Assembly (NCBI GenBank): GCA_034664005.1 | Contig: JAXDIL010000165.1 | Span: 1 to 13,572 of the forward strand | Direction: 5' to 3' | DNA from: JACVRW01 sp034664005 | GTDB lineage: Bacteria > Actinomycetota > Thermoleophilia > Solirubrobacterales > Thermoleophilaceae | DNA: 13,572 nucleotides | Shown: piece after piece, positions 1 to 6,812 of the stretch | Layout: every line of letters begins with the position of its first letter | How positions within the stretch are numbered: the stretch's first letter is position 1 | Notes under the pieces: model-generated | Told to the model about the DNA's origin: nothing | The model's input: only the letters and a program-made list of their open reading frames with translations | Databases searched by the model: none | Program-made: the position numbers and the translations under genes

Positions 1-2103
1 CTGAAGCTCGCCGTCCTGCCCGAGCACCGCCTGCTGCGCCGCCGCCGCACCGAGCGGCCGGCCGGGCCGGGGGCGATCGCGTCGTTCACCGACCTGCGCG
101 CCGGCTCGCCGGTGGTGCACGAGGACCACGGCATCGCGCTCTTCACGGGCTTCGAGACGAAGACGGTCGGCGGCGTGACACGCGACTACCTCGAGCTCGA
201 GTACCGCGACGGCGACCGCGTCTTCGTGCCGAGCGACCAGCTCCACAAGATCAGCCGCTACGTCGGGGCCGACGCGGGCGACCCGCCGCTGTCGAAGCTC
301 GGCGGCAAGCAGTGGGAGCAGATGAAGTTGAAGGCCCGCCGCGCCGCCGAGGCGCTCGCGGGCGAGCTCATCAACCTGTACGCCGAGCGCAAGCGCCGCG
401 CCGGGCACGCCTTCCCGCAGGACAGCGAGTGGCAGCTCGAGTTCGAGGCCCGCTTCCCGTACCGCGAGACGCCCGACCAGCTCGAGGCCATCGAGGCGGT
501 GCGAGCCGACATGGAGGAGGCGCGGCCGATGGACCGCCTCATCTGCGGCGACGTTGGTTACGGCAAGACCGAGGTGGCGCTGCGAGCGGCGTTCAAGGCC
601 GCCGAGGACGGCAAGCAGGTGATGTTCCTCGTGCCGACCACGGTGCTCGCCCAGCAGCACTACGGCACCTTCGTGGAGCGCCTGCGCGACTATCCGTTCT
701 CGATCGAGATGGTCTCGCGCTTCCGCACGGCGAAGGAGGTGCGCGAGTCGCTGGCCCGCTTCCAGGAGGGCAAGGTCGACATCCTGATCGGCACCCACCG
801 CATGCTCTCGCGCGACGTGCGCCCGAAGGATCTCGGCCTCCTGATCGTGGACGAGGAGCAGCGCTTCGGCGTGAAGCAGAAGGAGCTGATGCGCCAGCTG
901 AGGCTGCGGGTCGACGTGCTGTCGCTGTCGGCCACGCCGATCCCGCGCACGCTCCAGATGTCGCTCGCCGGACTGCGCGACATCTCGGTGATCGAGACGC
1001 CGCCCGAGGGCCGTCGCCCGGTCAAGACCTACGTGGGCGACTACGACGAGGACCTGGTGGCCAAGGCGATCAGGCGCGAGCTCGCCCGCGGCGGCCAGGC
1101 GTTCTTCCTCCACAACCGCGTGGAGACGATCGACGAGACCGCCGAGCGCGTGCGCGCGCTCGTGCCCGACGCGCGCGTGCTGGTGGCGCACGGGCAGATG
1201 GGCGAGGGCGAGCTCGAGCAGGTGATGCTCGACTTCCTGCGCGGCGCCGCGGACGTGCTCGTGTGCACGACGATCATCGAGTCCGGCCTCGACATCTCCA
1301 CCGCGAACACGCTGATCGTGGAGCGCGCCGACGAGCTCGGGCTCGCGCAGCTCTACCAGATCCGCGGGCGCGTGGGCCGCTCTCGTGAGCGCGCCTACGC
1401 GTACCTGCTCTACCCCTCGGCGGCGGCGCTCTCGGAGGAGGCCGGGCAGCGCCTGGCAACGCTCTCCGACTACACGGAGCTCGGCTCGGGCTTCAAGATC
1501 GCGATGCGCGACCTCGAGATCCGCGGCGCCGGCAACCTGCTCGGCGACGAGCAGTCCGGCCACGTGGCCGCGGTCGGCTTCGAGCTGTACGTGGGGATGA
1601 TCGACGAGGCCGTGCGCCTCCTGGCCGGCGACGCCGCCGAGGAGAGCGCCGAGCCGGTGCGGATGGACCTGCCCGTCGACGCGTTCGTGCCGGGCGACTA
1701 CGTGCCCTACGAGGCCGCCAAGATCGAGATCCACCGCCGCGTGGCGGGTGCCCGCGAGGTGGCGCAGCTGATCATGCTGCGGGAGGAGCTGGCGGACCGC
1801 TTCGGCCCGGTGCCCGAGCCGCTCGAGAACCTGATCCGGCTCCAGGACGCCCGCATCAAGCTCGGCCGCGCGGGCGCGCGCTCGGTGGACTTCGCGGGGG
1901 GCCGCATGTCGGTCGCGCCGATCGAGCTCGACTCACGCGGCGCCAAGGCGCTCCGCGAGCGAGTGCCGGAGGCGATGTACGAGTCCGGCCGCGAGACCGT
2001 GCGCGTTCGGCTGCCCGAGGAGGCCTCGGAGCGCTTCCGCGCCGTGGTCACCGCTGCGGAGGCGATTCTCGAGGTCGCCACCGAACCTAAAGAACAACCT
2101 TAA
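1..2103 (+). CDS. mfd: Mfd, transcription-repair coupling factor (3' part, 5' end outside window)
   Basis: Mfd is a DNA translocase that removes RNA polymerase stalled at lesions and recruits UvrA. The frame is open from base 1, so the N-terminal UvrB-like part lies to the left; about 700 C-terminal residues are visible. They show the CarD-like RNA-polymerase-interacting domain (from about visible residue 30, VVHEDHGIALF), then the superfamily 2 helicase core with Walker A GDVGYGKTE (Lys at codon 565-567) and the DEEQ box (codons 850-861). Next come the late helicase motifs (VCTTIIESGLDI, QIRGRVGRS), the RAGNL-like segment GAGNLLGDEQSGH and the C-terminal TRCF domain (VPGDYVPYE). The GTG at 112 lies inside the domain and is not the start. 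All motifs look intact, so a working protein is expected. The order mfd, mazG, eno is typical of actinobacteria. Confidence 0.97.
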   Translation: MKLAVLPEHRLLRRRRTERPAGPGAIASFTDLRAGSPVVHEDHGIALFTGFETKTVGGVTRDYLELEYRDGDRVFVPSDQLHKISRYVGADAGDPPLSKLGGKQWEQMKLKARRAAEALAGELINLYAERKRRAGHAFPQDSEWQLEFEARFPYRETPDQLEAIEAVRADMEEARPMDRLICGDVGYGKTEVALRAAFKAAEDGKQVMFLVPTTVLAQQHYGTFVERLRDYPFSIEMVSRFRTAKEVRESLARFQEGKVDILIGTHRMLSRDVRPKDLGLLIVDEEQRFGVKQKELMRQLRLRVDVLSLSATPIPRTLQMSLAGLRDISVIETPPEGRRPVKTYVGDYDEDLVAKAIRRELARGGQAFFLHNRVETIDETAERVRALVPDARVLVAHGQMGEGELEQVMLDFLRGAADVLVCTTIIESGLDISTANTLIVERADELGLAQLYQIRGRVGRSRERAYAYLLYPSAAALSEEAGQRLATLSDYTELGSGFKIAMRDLEIRGAGNLLGDEQSGHVAAVGFELYVGMIDEAVRLLAGDAAEESAEPVRMDLPVDAFVPGDYVPYEAAKIEIHRRVAGAREVAQLIMLREELADRFGPVPEPLENLIRLQDARIKLGRAGARSVDFAGGRMSVAPIELDSRGAKALRERVPEAMYESGRETVRVRLPEEASERFRAVVTAAEAILEVATEPKEQP

Positions 2104-2124
2104 GAACGCTGGCAGGTCGTTCGC

Positions 2125-2130
2125 TACCCT
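2125..2130 (+). promoter_or_regulatory. Putative -10 box (TACCCT) before the surA-like lipoprotein gene
   Basis: TACCCT ends 10 nt before the TTG at 2141 and 16 nt before the ATG at 2147. No Shine-Dalgarno sequence lies between. An AT-richer patch with two similar copies of cctaaagaac/ccttaagaac (about 2085-2108) lies just upstream, where a -35 would be expected. The same kind of box recurs before other genes here. The mRNA may have almost no leader. Confidence 0.45.
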
Positions 2131-2146
2131 TCGCGCCCGCTTGGCC

Positions 2147-3340
2147 ATGACCCGTGCATTCCCACAGTTTCTGATCGCCCTCGCCGCGGCCGCTCTCGGC
2201 ATCTTTGCCTTCGCGGGCTGCGGCAACAGCGTCCCGACCGGCGCCGTCGCGAAGGTCGGCGACTCCACGATCTCGCAGGACGAGTTCGAGAAGTGGATCG
2301 GGATCGCGGTGCGCGGCCAGTCGCAGCAGCAGGGCGGCTCGTCCGCCGTGCCGGACCCGCCCGACTTCGCGAAGTGCGTCACGGCAAAGAAGAAGGTCCC
2401 GCTGCCGAAGGGTCAGCAGAAGCCGTCCGACGACGCCCTGAAGAAGCAGTGCAAGAGCGAGTACGACACGCTCAAGGGCGAGGTCATGCGCTTCCTGATC
2501 CAGGGCGAGTGGGTCGAGCAGGAGGCCGACAAGCGCGGCATCAAGATCAAGGACGCCGAGCTCCAGAAGGCGCTCGAGGATCAGAAGAAGCAGGTCTTCC
2601 CGAACGACAAGCAGTACAAGGACTACCTCAAGACGTCGGGCATGACCGAAAAGGACGTCCTCTTCCGAGTGAAGCTCAACCAGCTCCAGGAGAAGCTCGT
2701 CCAGAAGGTCACCGAGGACGCCAAGAAGGTCTCCGAGGCGGACATCTCGGCGTACTACGACAAGAACAAGGCGCGCTTCGCCCAGCCGGAGCGCCGCGAT
2801 CTCCGCGTGGTCCTCACGAAGACCGAGGCCAAGGCAGAGCAGGCGCTGAACGCGCTCAACTCGGGCCAGCCCTTCAAGAAGGTCGTGAAGCAGTACTCGA
2901 TCGACGAGGCCTCCAAGTCGCAGGACGGCCTCCTCCCGGCGGTGTCCGAGGGCCAGCAGGAGAAGGCCTTCGACAAGGCCATCTTCTCCGCATCGAAGGG
3001 GAAGATCGAGGGCCCGGTCAAGACTCAGTTCGGCTGGTACGTCTTCAAGGTCGAGAAGGTCACCGACGCCTCGCAGCAGACGCTCGCGCAGTCGAAGGAC
3101 ACGATCAAGAACGTGCTCCGCTCCCGGCGTGAGCAGAAGGCGCTCGACGCGTTCGTCAAGCAGTTCCGCGAGGACTACAAGGCGGAGACCAACTGCGCGG
3201 ACGACTACCGCGTGGTGGAGTGCAAGAACGCTCCGAAGGGCCAGTCCGACACGGGCCCCGCGTCCGGCGGCAACCCGGGCCAGCCCCAGCAGCCTGCCGC
3301 TCCGGCGCCCAACCAGCAGCAGCAGCCCCAGCAGCCCTAG
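2147..3340 (+). CDS. SurA/PrsA-like exported lipoprotein with degenerate parvulin domain
   Basis: Likely extracytoplasmic folding factor of the SurA/PrsA type. From the ATG it has 397 residues: a signal peptide (hydrophobic stretch about 8-24) with lipobox FAGC (Cys25), a SurA_N-like helical domain starting AKVGDSTISQDEFEKWI, then a parvulin-like domain at about 215-310 with KVVKQYSIDE, DGLLPAV and GKIEGPVKTQFGW. The two histidines normal in active parvulins look replaced: ARHIL-type by RRDLRV and FGYHIIKV-type by FGWYVFKV. So it may act as a chaperone rather than a prolyl isomerase. A Cys pair (TNCADDYRVVECKN) and a Gln/Pro-rich tail close the protein. TTG at 2141 is an alternative start adding two residues and fits the upstream -10 box better. 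Its stop overlaps the mazG start by one base (taGTG). Confidence 0.85.
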   Translation: MTRAFPQFLIALAAAALGIFAFAGCGNSVPTGAVAKVGDSTISQDEFEKWIGIAVRGQSQQQGGSSAVPDPPDFAKCVTAKKKVPLPKGQQKPSDDALKKQCKSEYDTLKGEVMRFLIQGEWVEQEADKRGIKIKDAELQKALEDQKKQVFPNDKQYKDYLKTSGMTEKDVLFRVKLNQLQEKLVQKVTEDAKKVSEADISAYYDKNKARFAQPERRDLRVVLTKTEAKAEQALNALNSGQPFKKVVKQYSIDEASKSQDGLLPAVSEGQQEKAFDKAIFSASKGKIEGPVKTQFGWYVFKVEKVTDASQQTLAQSKDTIKNVLRSRREQKALDAFVKQFREDYKAETNCADDYRVVECKNAPKGQSDTGPASGGNPGQPQQPAAPAPNQQQQPQQP

Positions 3341-3933
3341 TGGCCGAGGCGGGTCTGGCGGCCGCCCTCGAGCGGCTGGACGAGATCACGCGCAGGCTTC
3401 GACGGGAATGCCCCTGGGACCGCGAGCAGGACGAGCGCTCGATCGTGCCGCACACGGTCGAGGAGGCCTACGAGCTGGCGGACGCCGCCCACTCCGGGGA
3501 TGACGACAAGCTGCTCGACGAGCTGGGCGACGTGCTCTTCCAGGTCTACTTCCTGGCACTGCTCCTCGAGGAGCGCGGGCGCGGCAGCCTGGCCGAGGTG
3601 GCCGAGCACTGCCGCCAGAAGCTGATCCGGCGCCATCCACACGTTTTCGGCGATCGCGAGGCCGAGACCGCGGGCGATGTCGTGCGCAACTGGAACCAGA
3701 TCAAGCGCGACGACGAGCGCGGCGGCGAGATCTTCGGCGAGATCCCTGAGACGCTGCCGTCCACGCTCTACGCGAAGAAGATCCTGAAGCGCGCCGCCGA
3801 CGCGGGCCACGAGCTCGTGCCGGGCGATCGGCTCCTTGCCGTGGTGAAGGAGGTCGTCGACAGCGGCGAGGATCCCGAGCTCGCGTTGCGCCGGGCGGCC
3901 GACGAATACAGACAAGAGGTGGAGGCAGAGTGA
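3340..3933 (+). CDS. mazG: MazG-family nucleoside triphosphate pyrophosphohydrolase
   Basis: MazG hydrolyses NTPs/dNTPs to monophosphates and pyrophosphate, a housecleaning role. The GTG start is chosen because it overlaps the upstream TAG (taGTG) and gives the family N-terminus; 197 residues. The first MazG domain is intact: RRECPWDREQ at about 21-30, the metal-binding EExxE as E41-E42-A-Y-E45, and DELGD with E61 and D64. The C-terminal half begins like the second domain of E. coli MazG (LYAKKILKRAADAGHE) but jumps to GDRLLAVVKEV, so the stretch that should carry the second EExxE is missing. The protein is therefore shorter than the 263-residue E. coli enzyme. It sits between the surA-like gene and eno, and its last bases GTGA overlap the eno start, so the genes are translationally coupled. 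Confidence 0.92.
   Translation: MAEAGLAAALERLDEITRRLRRECPWDREQDERSIVPHTVEEAYELADAAHSGDDDKLLDELGDVLFQVYFLALLLEERGRGSLAEVAEHCRQKLIRRHPHVFGDREAETAGDVVRNWNQIKRDDERGGEIFGEIPETLPSTLYAKKILKRAADAGHELVPGDRLLAVVKEVVDSGEDPELALRRAADEYRQEVEAE
3917..3925 (+). promoter_or_regulatory. Ribosome binding site of eno (AGGTGGAGG)
   Basis: AGGTGGAGG lies inside the end of mazG, 4 nt before the GTG at 3930. It supports that GTG as the eno start and translational coupling with mazG. Confidence 0.7.
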
Positions 3934-5198
3934 GCAGCATCGAGAAGGTCCACGCGCGCCAGATACTCGACTCGCGCGGCAACCCGACCGTCGAAGTCGA
4001 CGTCCTCCTCAAATCCGGCGCCGCCGGACGCGCCGCCGTGCCCTCCGGTGCCTCCACCGGCGAGTTCGAGGCTGTCGAGCTACGCGACGGCGGCGAGGCC
4101 TGGGGCGGCAAGGGCGTCACCAAGGCGGTGGGCCACGTGAACGGCGAGCTTGCCGAGGCCGTGACGGGCATTGACCCTGCCGACCAGCAGGCGCTCGACC
4201 GGACCATGATCGAGCTGGACGGCACGCCGAACAAGTCACGGCTGGGCGCGAACGCCATCCTGGGCGTGTCGCTCGCCGGCGCGAAGGCCGCCGCGGCCGA
4301 AGCGGGGCTTCCGCTGTGGCGCTACCTCGGCGGCGAGGCGGCGCGCGTGCTGCCCGTGCCGATGATGAACGTGGTGAACGGCGGCGCGCACGCCGACAAC
4401 AAGGTCGACTTCCAGGAGTTCATGGTCGTGCCCGTCGGCGCGCCGAGCTTCGGGGAGGGGCTGCGCATGGGAGTGGAGGTCTTCCACGCGCTGAAGCGCA
4501 CGCTCCATGAGCAGGGGCTCTCGACCGCCGTGGGCGACGAGGGCGGCTTCGCGCCGGACCTCGACTCGAACGAGGCGGCGCTTCAGGCCCTGATGGCCGG
4601 GATCGAGGCCGCGGGGTACCGGGCCGGCGACGAGGTGGCGATCGCCCTCGACCCGGCCACCAGCGAGATCTTCAAGGACGGCTCGTATGAGCTGGAGCAC
4701 GAGGGCCGCACCCTGTCCTCCGAGGAGATGGCGGCCTACTGGGCCGAGATGTCGGAGCGCTACCCGATCATCTCCATCGAGGACGGGATGGACGAGGAGG
4801 ACTGGGACGGCTGGAAGGCGCTCACCGAGCGGATCGGCTCGCGGGTGCAGCTCGTCGGCGACGACCTGTTCGTGACGAACACCGAGCGTCTCAGGCGCGG
4901 CATCGAGCTCGGCGTGGCCAACTCGATCCTGATCAAGGTGAACCAGATCGGGACGCTCTCCGAGACGCTCGCGGCCATCTCCATGGCGGAGGAGGCCGGC
5001 TACACGGCGGTCATGTCGCACCGCTCGGGCGAGACCGAGGACACGACGATCGCCGACCTCGCCGTCGCCACGGGCTGCGGCCAGATCAAGACCGGGGCGC
5101 CCTCACGCTCGGATCGCGTGGCGAAGTACAACCAGCTGCTGCGGATCGAGGAGGCGCTCGGCGCCGACGCGACCTACGGCAAGTTCTCGATCACGTAG
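3930..5198 (+). CDS. eno: Enolase (phosphopyruvate hydratase)
   Basis: Converts 2-phosphoglycerate to phosphoenolpyruvate in glycolysis/gluconeogenesis; cytosolic and Mg-dependent. It has 422 residues, the normal length. N-terminal domain: ARQILDSRGNPTVE and the mobile catalytic loop PSGASTG (38-44). TIM barrel: NGGAHADNKVDFQEFM, VGDEGGFAPDL (acid/base Glu), ALDPATSE and SIEDGMDEED and LVGDDLFVTN (the three Mg ligands), LIKVNQIGTLSET (catalytic Lys), SHRSGETEDT and GQIKTGAPSRSDR. All expected active-site residues are present. The GTG start overlaps the mazG stop. The 3' end overlaps the FtsB-like gene on the other strand by 25 bp, so there is no separate terminator. Confidence 0.98.
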   Translation: MSSIEKVHARQILDSRGNPTVEVDVLLKSGAAGRAAVPSGASTGEFEAVELRDGGEAWGGKGVTKAVGHVNGELAEAVTGIDPADQQALDRTMIELDGTPNKSRLGANAILGVSLAGAKAAAAEAGLPLWRYLGGEAARVLPVPMMNVVNGGAHADNKVDFQEFMVVPVGAPSFGEGLRMGVEVFHALKRTLHEQGLSTAVGDEGGFAPDLDSNEAALQALMAGIEAAGYRAGDEVAIALDPATSEIFKDGSYELEHEGRTLSSEEMAAYWAEMSERYPIISIEDGMDEEDWDGWKALTERIGSRVQLVGDDLFVTNTERLRRGIELGVANSILIKVNQIGTLSETLAAISMAEEAGYTAVMSHRSGETEDTTIADLAVATGCGQIKTGAPSRSDRVAKYNQLLRIEEALGADATYGKFSIT

Positions 5199-5470
5199 GA
5201 GCGCTCGCCGACGCGCACCATGCCGAGCCTGCGAGCCTCGCGCTCGAGGGCGCCCGGGTCGCGCAGGGCGCGCAGCCTTTGCTTCAGCTTCTGTCGCTCG
5301 GCCGTGAGCGCAGTCAGCTCCTGCTTCTGGTGGCTGGCGGTGCCGGACTGCTTGATCCACTGTCGTGCAGGGGAGGCGTAGGAGAGGACGATGGCGATCA
5401 GGGTGACGAGCAGGGCGACGCGCCCAAGGCGGTCCCAGCGAATTCCCGAGCGGCGGCGTGGAGCAGACAT
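5174..5470 (-). CDS. FtsB/DivIC-type septum formation initiator
   Basis: Small bitopic cell-division protein of the FtsB/DivIC family, which pairs with FtsL and FtsQ/DivIB at the septum. From the ATG at 5470 it has 98 residues: a basic cytoplasmic N-terminus, one membrane helix (about 17-34, VALLVTLIAIVLSYA), a coiled coil (about 45-70, QKQELTALTAERQKLKQRL) and the family signature DPGALEREARRLGMVRVGERSYVI at about 71-94. AAGG lies 8 nt upstream as a weak ribosome binding site. In many actinobacteria this gene follows eno on the same strand; here it faces eno, and the two coding regions overlap by 25 bp at their 3' ends. Confidence 0.88.
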   Translation of the reverse strand: MSAPRRRSGIRWDRLGRVALLVTLIAIVLSYASPARQWIKQSGTASHQKQELTALTAERQKLKQRLRALRDPGALEREARRLGMVRVGERSYVIENLP

Positions 5471-5520
5471 TCCGACCGCCTTCGCCGCGGCCGGCCTAAG
5501 TCCTACAACGGCATCGCTGC

Positions 5521-5541
5521 GCACCGGGCACCGCCCGGTGC
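5521..5541. terminator. GC hairpin, perfect 9-bp stem with 3-nt loop
   Basis: gcaccgggc, loop acc, gcccggtgc. It lies 7 bp past the stop of the 5549-5878 minus-strand gene and before the FtsB-like gene. There is no U-tract on either strand. It is best read as a terminator or pause hairpin separating the two minus-strand units, or as an mRNA 3'-end stabiliser. Confidence 0.5.
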
Positions 5542-5548
5542 TTGCGCC

Positions 5549-5878
5549 CTACGGTTTTTGATGCTTCTCGCGCGGGCGGCCGCCCGCGTAGTCCTTCGCC
5601 TCGCGCACGTAGCGCCCGAAGGCGGCGTCCACGACGCTCGCGGCGTCGGTTCCCGCCGCGTGCCGGCGCGCGGTCGCGAGCGCCCAGTCGGTGTCGCGGG
5701 CGTACAGGTCGGCCAGCTCGTCGACCACGAAGCTCGAGCCCAGCCGGCGCCGAAGCTCCTCCACGACCGCATCCGCCGCGGCCTCCAGGTCTGCCCGTAC
5801 GGCCTCGGACGCGCTTGCGATCCGACGCTCTCCGTCGCGCCACTGGTAGAGCGCGTTTTCGACGGTGTAGGCGATCAG
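5549..5878 (-). CDS. Conserved-looking helical protein of unknown function, probable CTG start
   Basis: Not recognised as a named family. The reading frame gives about 109 residues with good codon bias: LIAYTVENALYQWRDGERRI at the start, a helical middle (AAADAVVEELRRRLGSSF) and VDELADLYARDTDWALATA and FGRYVREAKDYAGGRP towards the end. No ATG, GTG or TTG lies near the apparent N-terminus. The frame begins at a CTG (5878-5876) that overlaps the TGA of the upstream gene (cTGA), exactly where an ATGA coupling would be expected. An internal GTG (VEELRRRL) would remove the conserved-looking first third. A -1 frameshift fusing it to the upstream protein is the other explanation. It is probably soluble and cotranscribed with the upstream gene. 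Confidence 0.65.
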   Translation of the reverse strand: MIAYTVENALYQWRDGERRIASASEAVRADLEAAADAVVEELRRRLGSSFVVDELADLYARDTDWALATARRHAAGTDAASVVDAAFGRYVREAKDYAGGRPREKHQKP

Positions 5879-6471
5879 TCCTCGTCGTCGTCGCCGTTGC
5901 CGGCGTCCTCGCCGGCGCGGCTGATGACGATCCGGTCGGGCTCGATCGTGACCGTGATGGGCCGGTGGCCGGCCCAGTGCTCCGCGTAGGTGGGGTCGTC
6001 CTGAACGGCGGGGTCGAGCCAGAGGCCGTAGCCCTCTTCGCCGTGGTCGAAGGTGCCCTCCAGCGCCTTCGGCTTGCGGGTGCGCGTACGTCCGCGCCCT
6101 CCGCGGCGGCCGCGCCTGCGGCGCTTCGGCTTGTCGTCGCCGTCGCCGTCGCCGTCGTCCTCGGCGCCCTCTGCGGCGCCGTCGTCGGCGGTCTCGTCCT
6201 CGCCGGCATCCTCGGCGGCCTGGCGCTCCGCCTCGAGCGCCTCCGCGACGAGAGCATCGTCCTCCGCCCGCAGATCGGGCTCGTCCGCCTCGGCGCCCGG
6301 GACGAACGCGTCGCCCTCGGTGGCGTCGGGCGCGAGCTCGTGCTCGCGCTTGAACGAGCGGATATCGCCGACGGACGCGTCGAGCTGGTGGGCGATCCAC
6401 GCGTCGGTACGACCTTGCCGGACCCACGTGCGGATCTGGTTGAGCTGCGGCTTTAGTGATCTACGTGCCAA
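5875..6471 (-). CDS. Unknown protein: HTH-like N-terminus, acidic linker, Arg-Gly-rich tract, small C-terminal domain
   Basis: Family not recognised. From the TTG at 6471 it has 198 residues in four zones: residues 1-46, helix-turn-helix-like (LNQIRTWVRQGRTDAWIAHQ, then VGDIRSFKREHEL); about 49-113, Asp/Glu/Ala-rich and surely disordered; about 114-135, Arg-rich with RGG-like units (RRGRRGGRGRTRTR); about 139-186, a small folded segment (FDHGEEGYGLWLDPAV, HRPITVTIEPDRIVISR); then an acidic tail. It looks like a nucleic-acid-binding protein, with the basic tract suited to RNA or DNA. TTG is preferred because a TAGTCT box ends 10 nt upstream, as at several other genes here; GTG at 6501 is an alternative adding ten residues. 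It is divergent from csrA and overlaps the next gene. Confidence 0.75.
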   Translation of the reverse strand: MARRSLKPQLNQIRTWVRQGRTDAWIAHQLDASVGDIRSFKREHELAPDATEGDAFVPGAEADEPDLRAEDDALVAEALEAERQAAEDAGEDETADDGAAEGAEDDGDGDGDDKPKRRRRGRRGGRGRTRTRKPKALEGTFDHGEEGYGLWLDPAVQDDPTYAEHWAGHRPITVTIEPDRIVISRAGEDAGNGDDDED

Positions 6472-6481
6472 ACGGCGGCTG

Positions 6482-6487
6482 AGACTA
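6482..6487 (-). promoter_or_regulatory. Putative -10 box (GGTAGTCT) for the HTH/Arg-Gly-rich gene
   Basis: On the minus strand, GGTAGTCT ends 10 nt before the TTG at 6471. There is no Shine-Dalgarno sequence between them. If real, it excludes the GTG at 6501 as the start, since that codon would lie upstream of the -10 box. Confidence 0.45.
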
Positions 6488-6589
6488 CCAACCGTGAGCA
6501 CTGAACTGGACGGACTTTCCAGGCTCTGCGGGTTGTCCGTTGCGCCGCATGGCCCTGGCTGCTTTATTGAATGGCGACATTCCTTCGGC

Positions 6590-6596
6590 AGGGGAG
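6590..6596 (+). promoter_or_regulatory. Ribosome binding site of csrA (AGGGGAG), possible hairpin
   Basis: AGGGGAG stands 9 nt before the GTG at 6606. The preceding ttcct (6580-6584) can pair with agggg (6590-6594) around the loop tcggc, with two G-U pairs. That places a GGA (6593-6595) in the Shine-Dalgarno sequence, the kind of site CsrA itself binds. An AT-richer patch (ctttattgaat, 6562-6572) upstream may be the promoter. Confidence 0.55.
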
Positions 6597-6605
6597 AAGT
6601 CAGTC

Positions 6606-6812
6606 GTGCTCGTTCTCACACGAAAGAGCAATCAGAGCATCATGATCGGAGACGACATCGAGATCTCCGTGCTCGCCGTAATGGGTGAGAAGGTCAGGAT
6701 CGGGATAGAGGCGCCACGCTCGGTGCCCGTCTTCAGGCGCGAGGTCTACGTGGAGATCCACGAGGGCGACGAGGGGACACCGCTGAAAGCGGCCTCGGCG
6801 GATCCGGGCTAG
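6606..6812 (+). CDS. csrA: CsrA, post-transcriptional regulator
   Basis: CsrA is a homodimeric RNA-binding protein that binds GGA motifs in mRNA leaders and alters translation or stability. It has 68 residues from a GTG with a strong ribosome binding site; an in-frame ATG upstream would add residues the family lacks. The core follows the family closely: LVLTRKSNQSIMIGDDIEI, then VRIGIEAPRSVPVFRREVY, with the RNA-contacting Leu4, Arg6 and Arg44 all present. The C-terminal tail (about 50-68) is not conserved. No fliW, flagellin or other flagellar gene is in view. The gene is divergent from the HTH/Arg-Gly-rich gene, and its stop shares CTAG with the stop of the convergent membrane protein. Confidence 0.95.
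   Translation: MLVLTRKSNQSIMIGDDIEISVLAVMGEKVRIGIEAPRSVPVFRREVYVEIHEGDEGTPLKAASADPG

Noticed and set aside
6130..6175. Hexamer-like gtcgcc/gtcgtc repeats, considered as a microsatellite or array
   Set aside because: They are the codons of the Asp/Gly-rich linker in the minus-strand gene; explained by protein composition.
5542..6456. Plus-strand open frame of about 300 codons opposite the two unknown minus-strand genes
   Set aside because: The minus strand gives proteins with sensible domains and codon bias; the plus frame is repetitive Val/Leu/Ala/Arg derived from the gtcgcc-type codon repeats.
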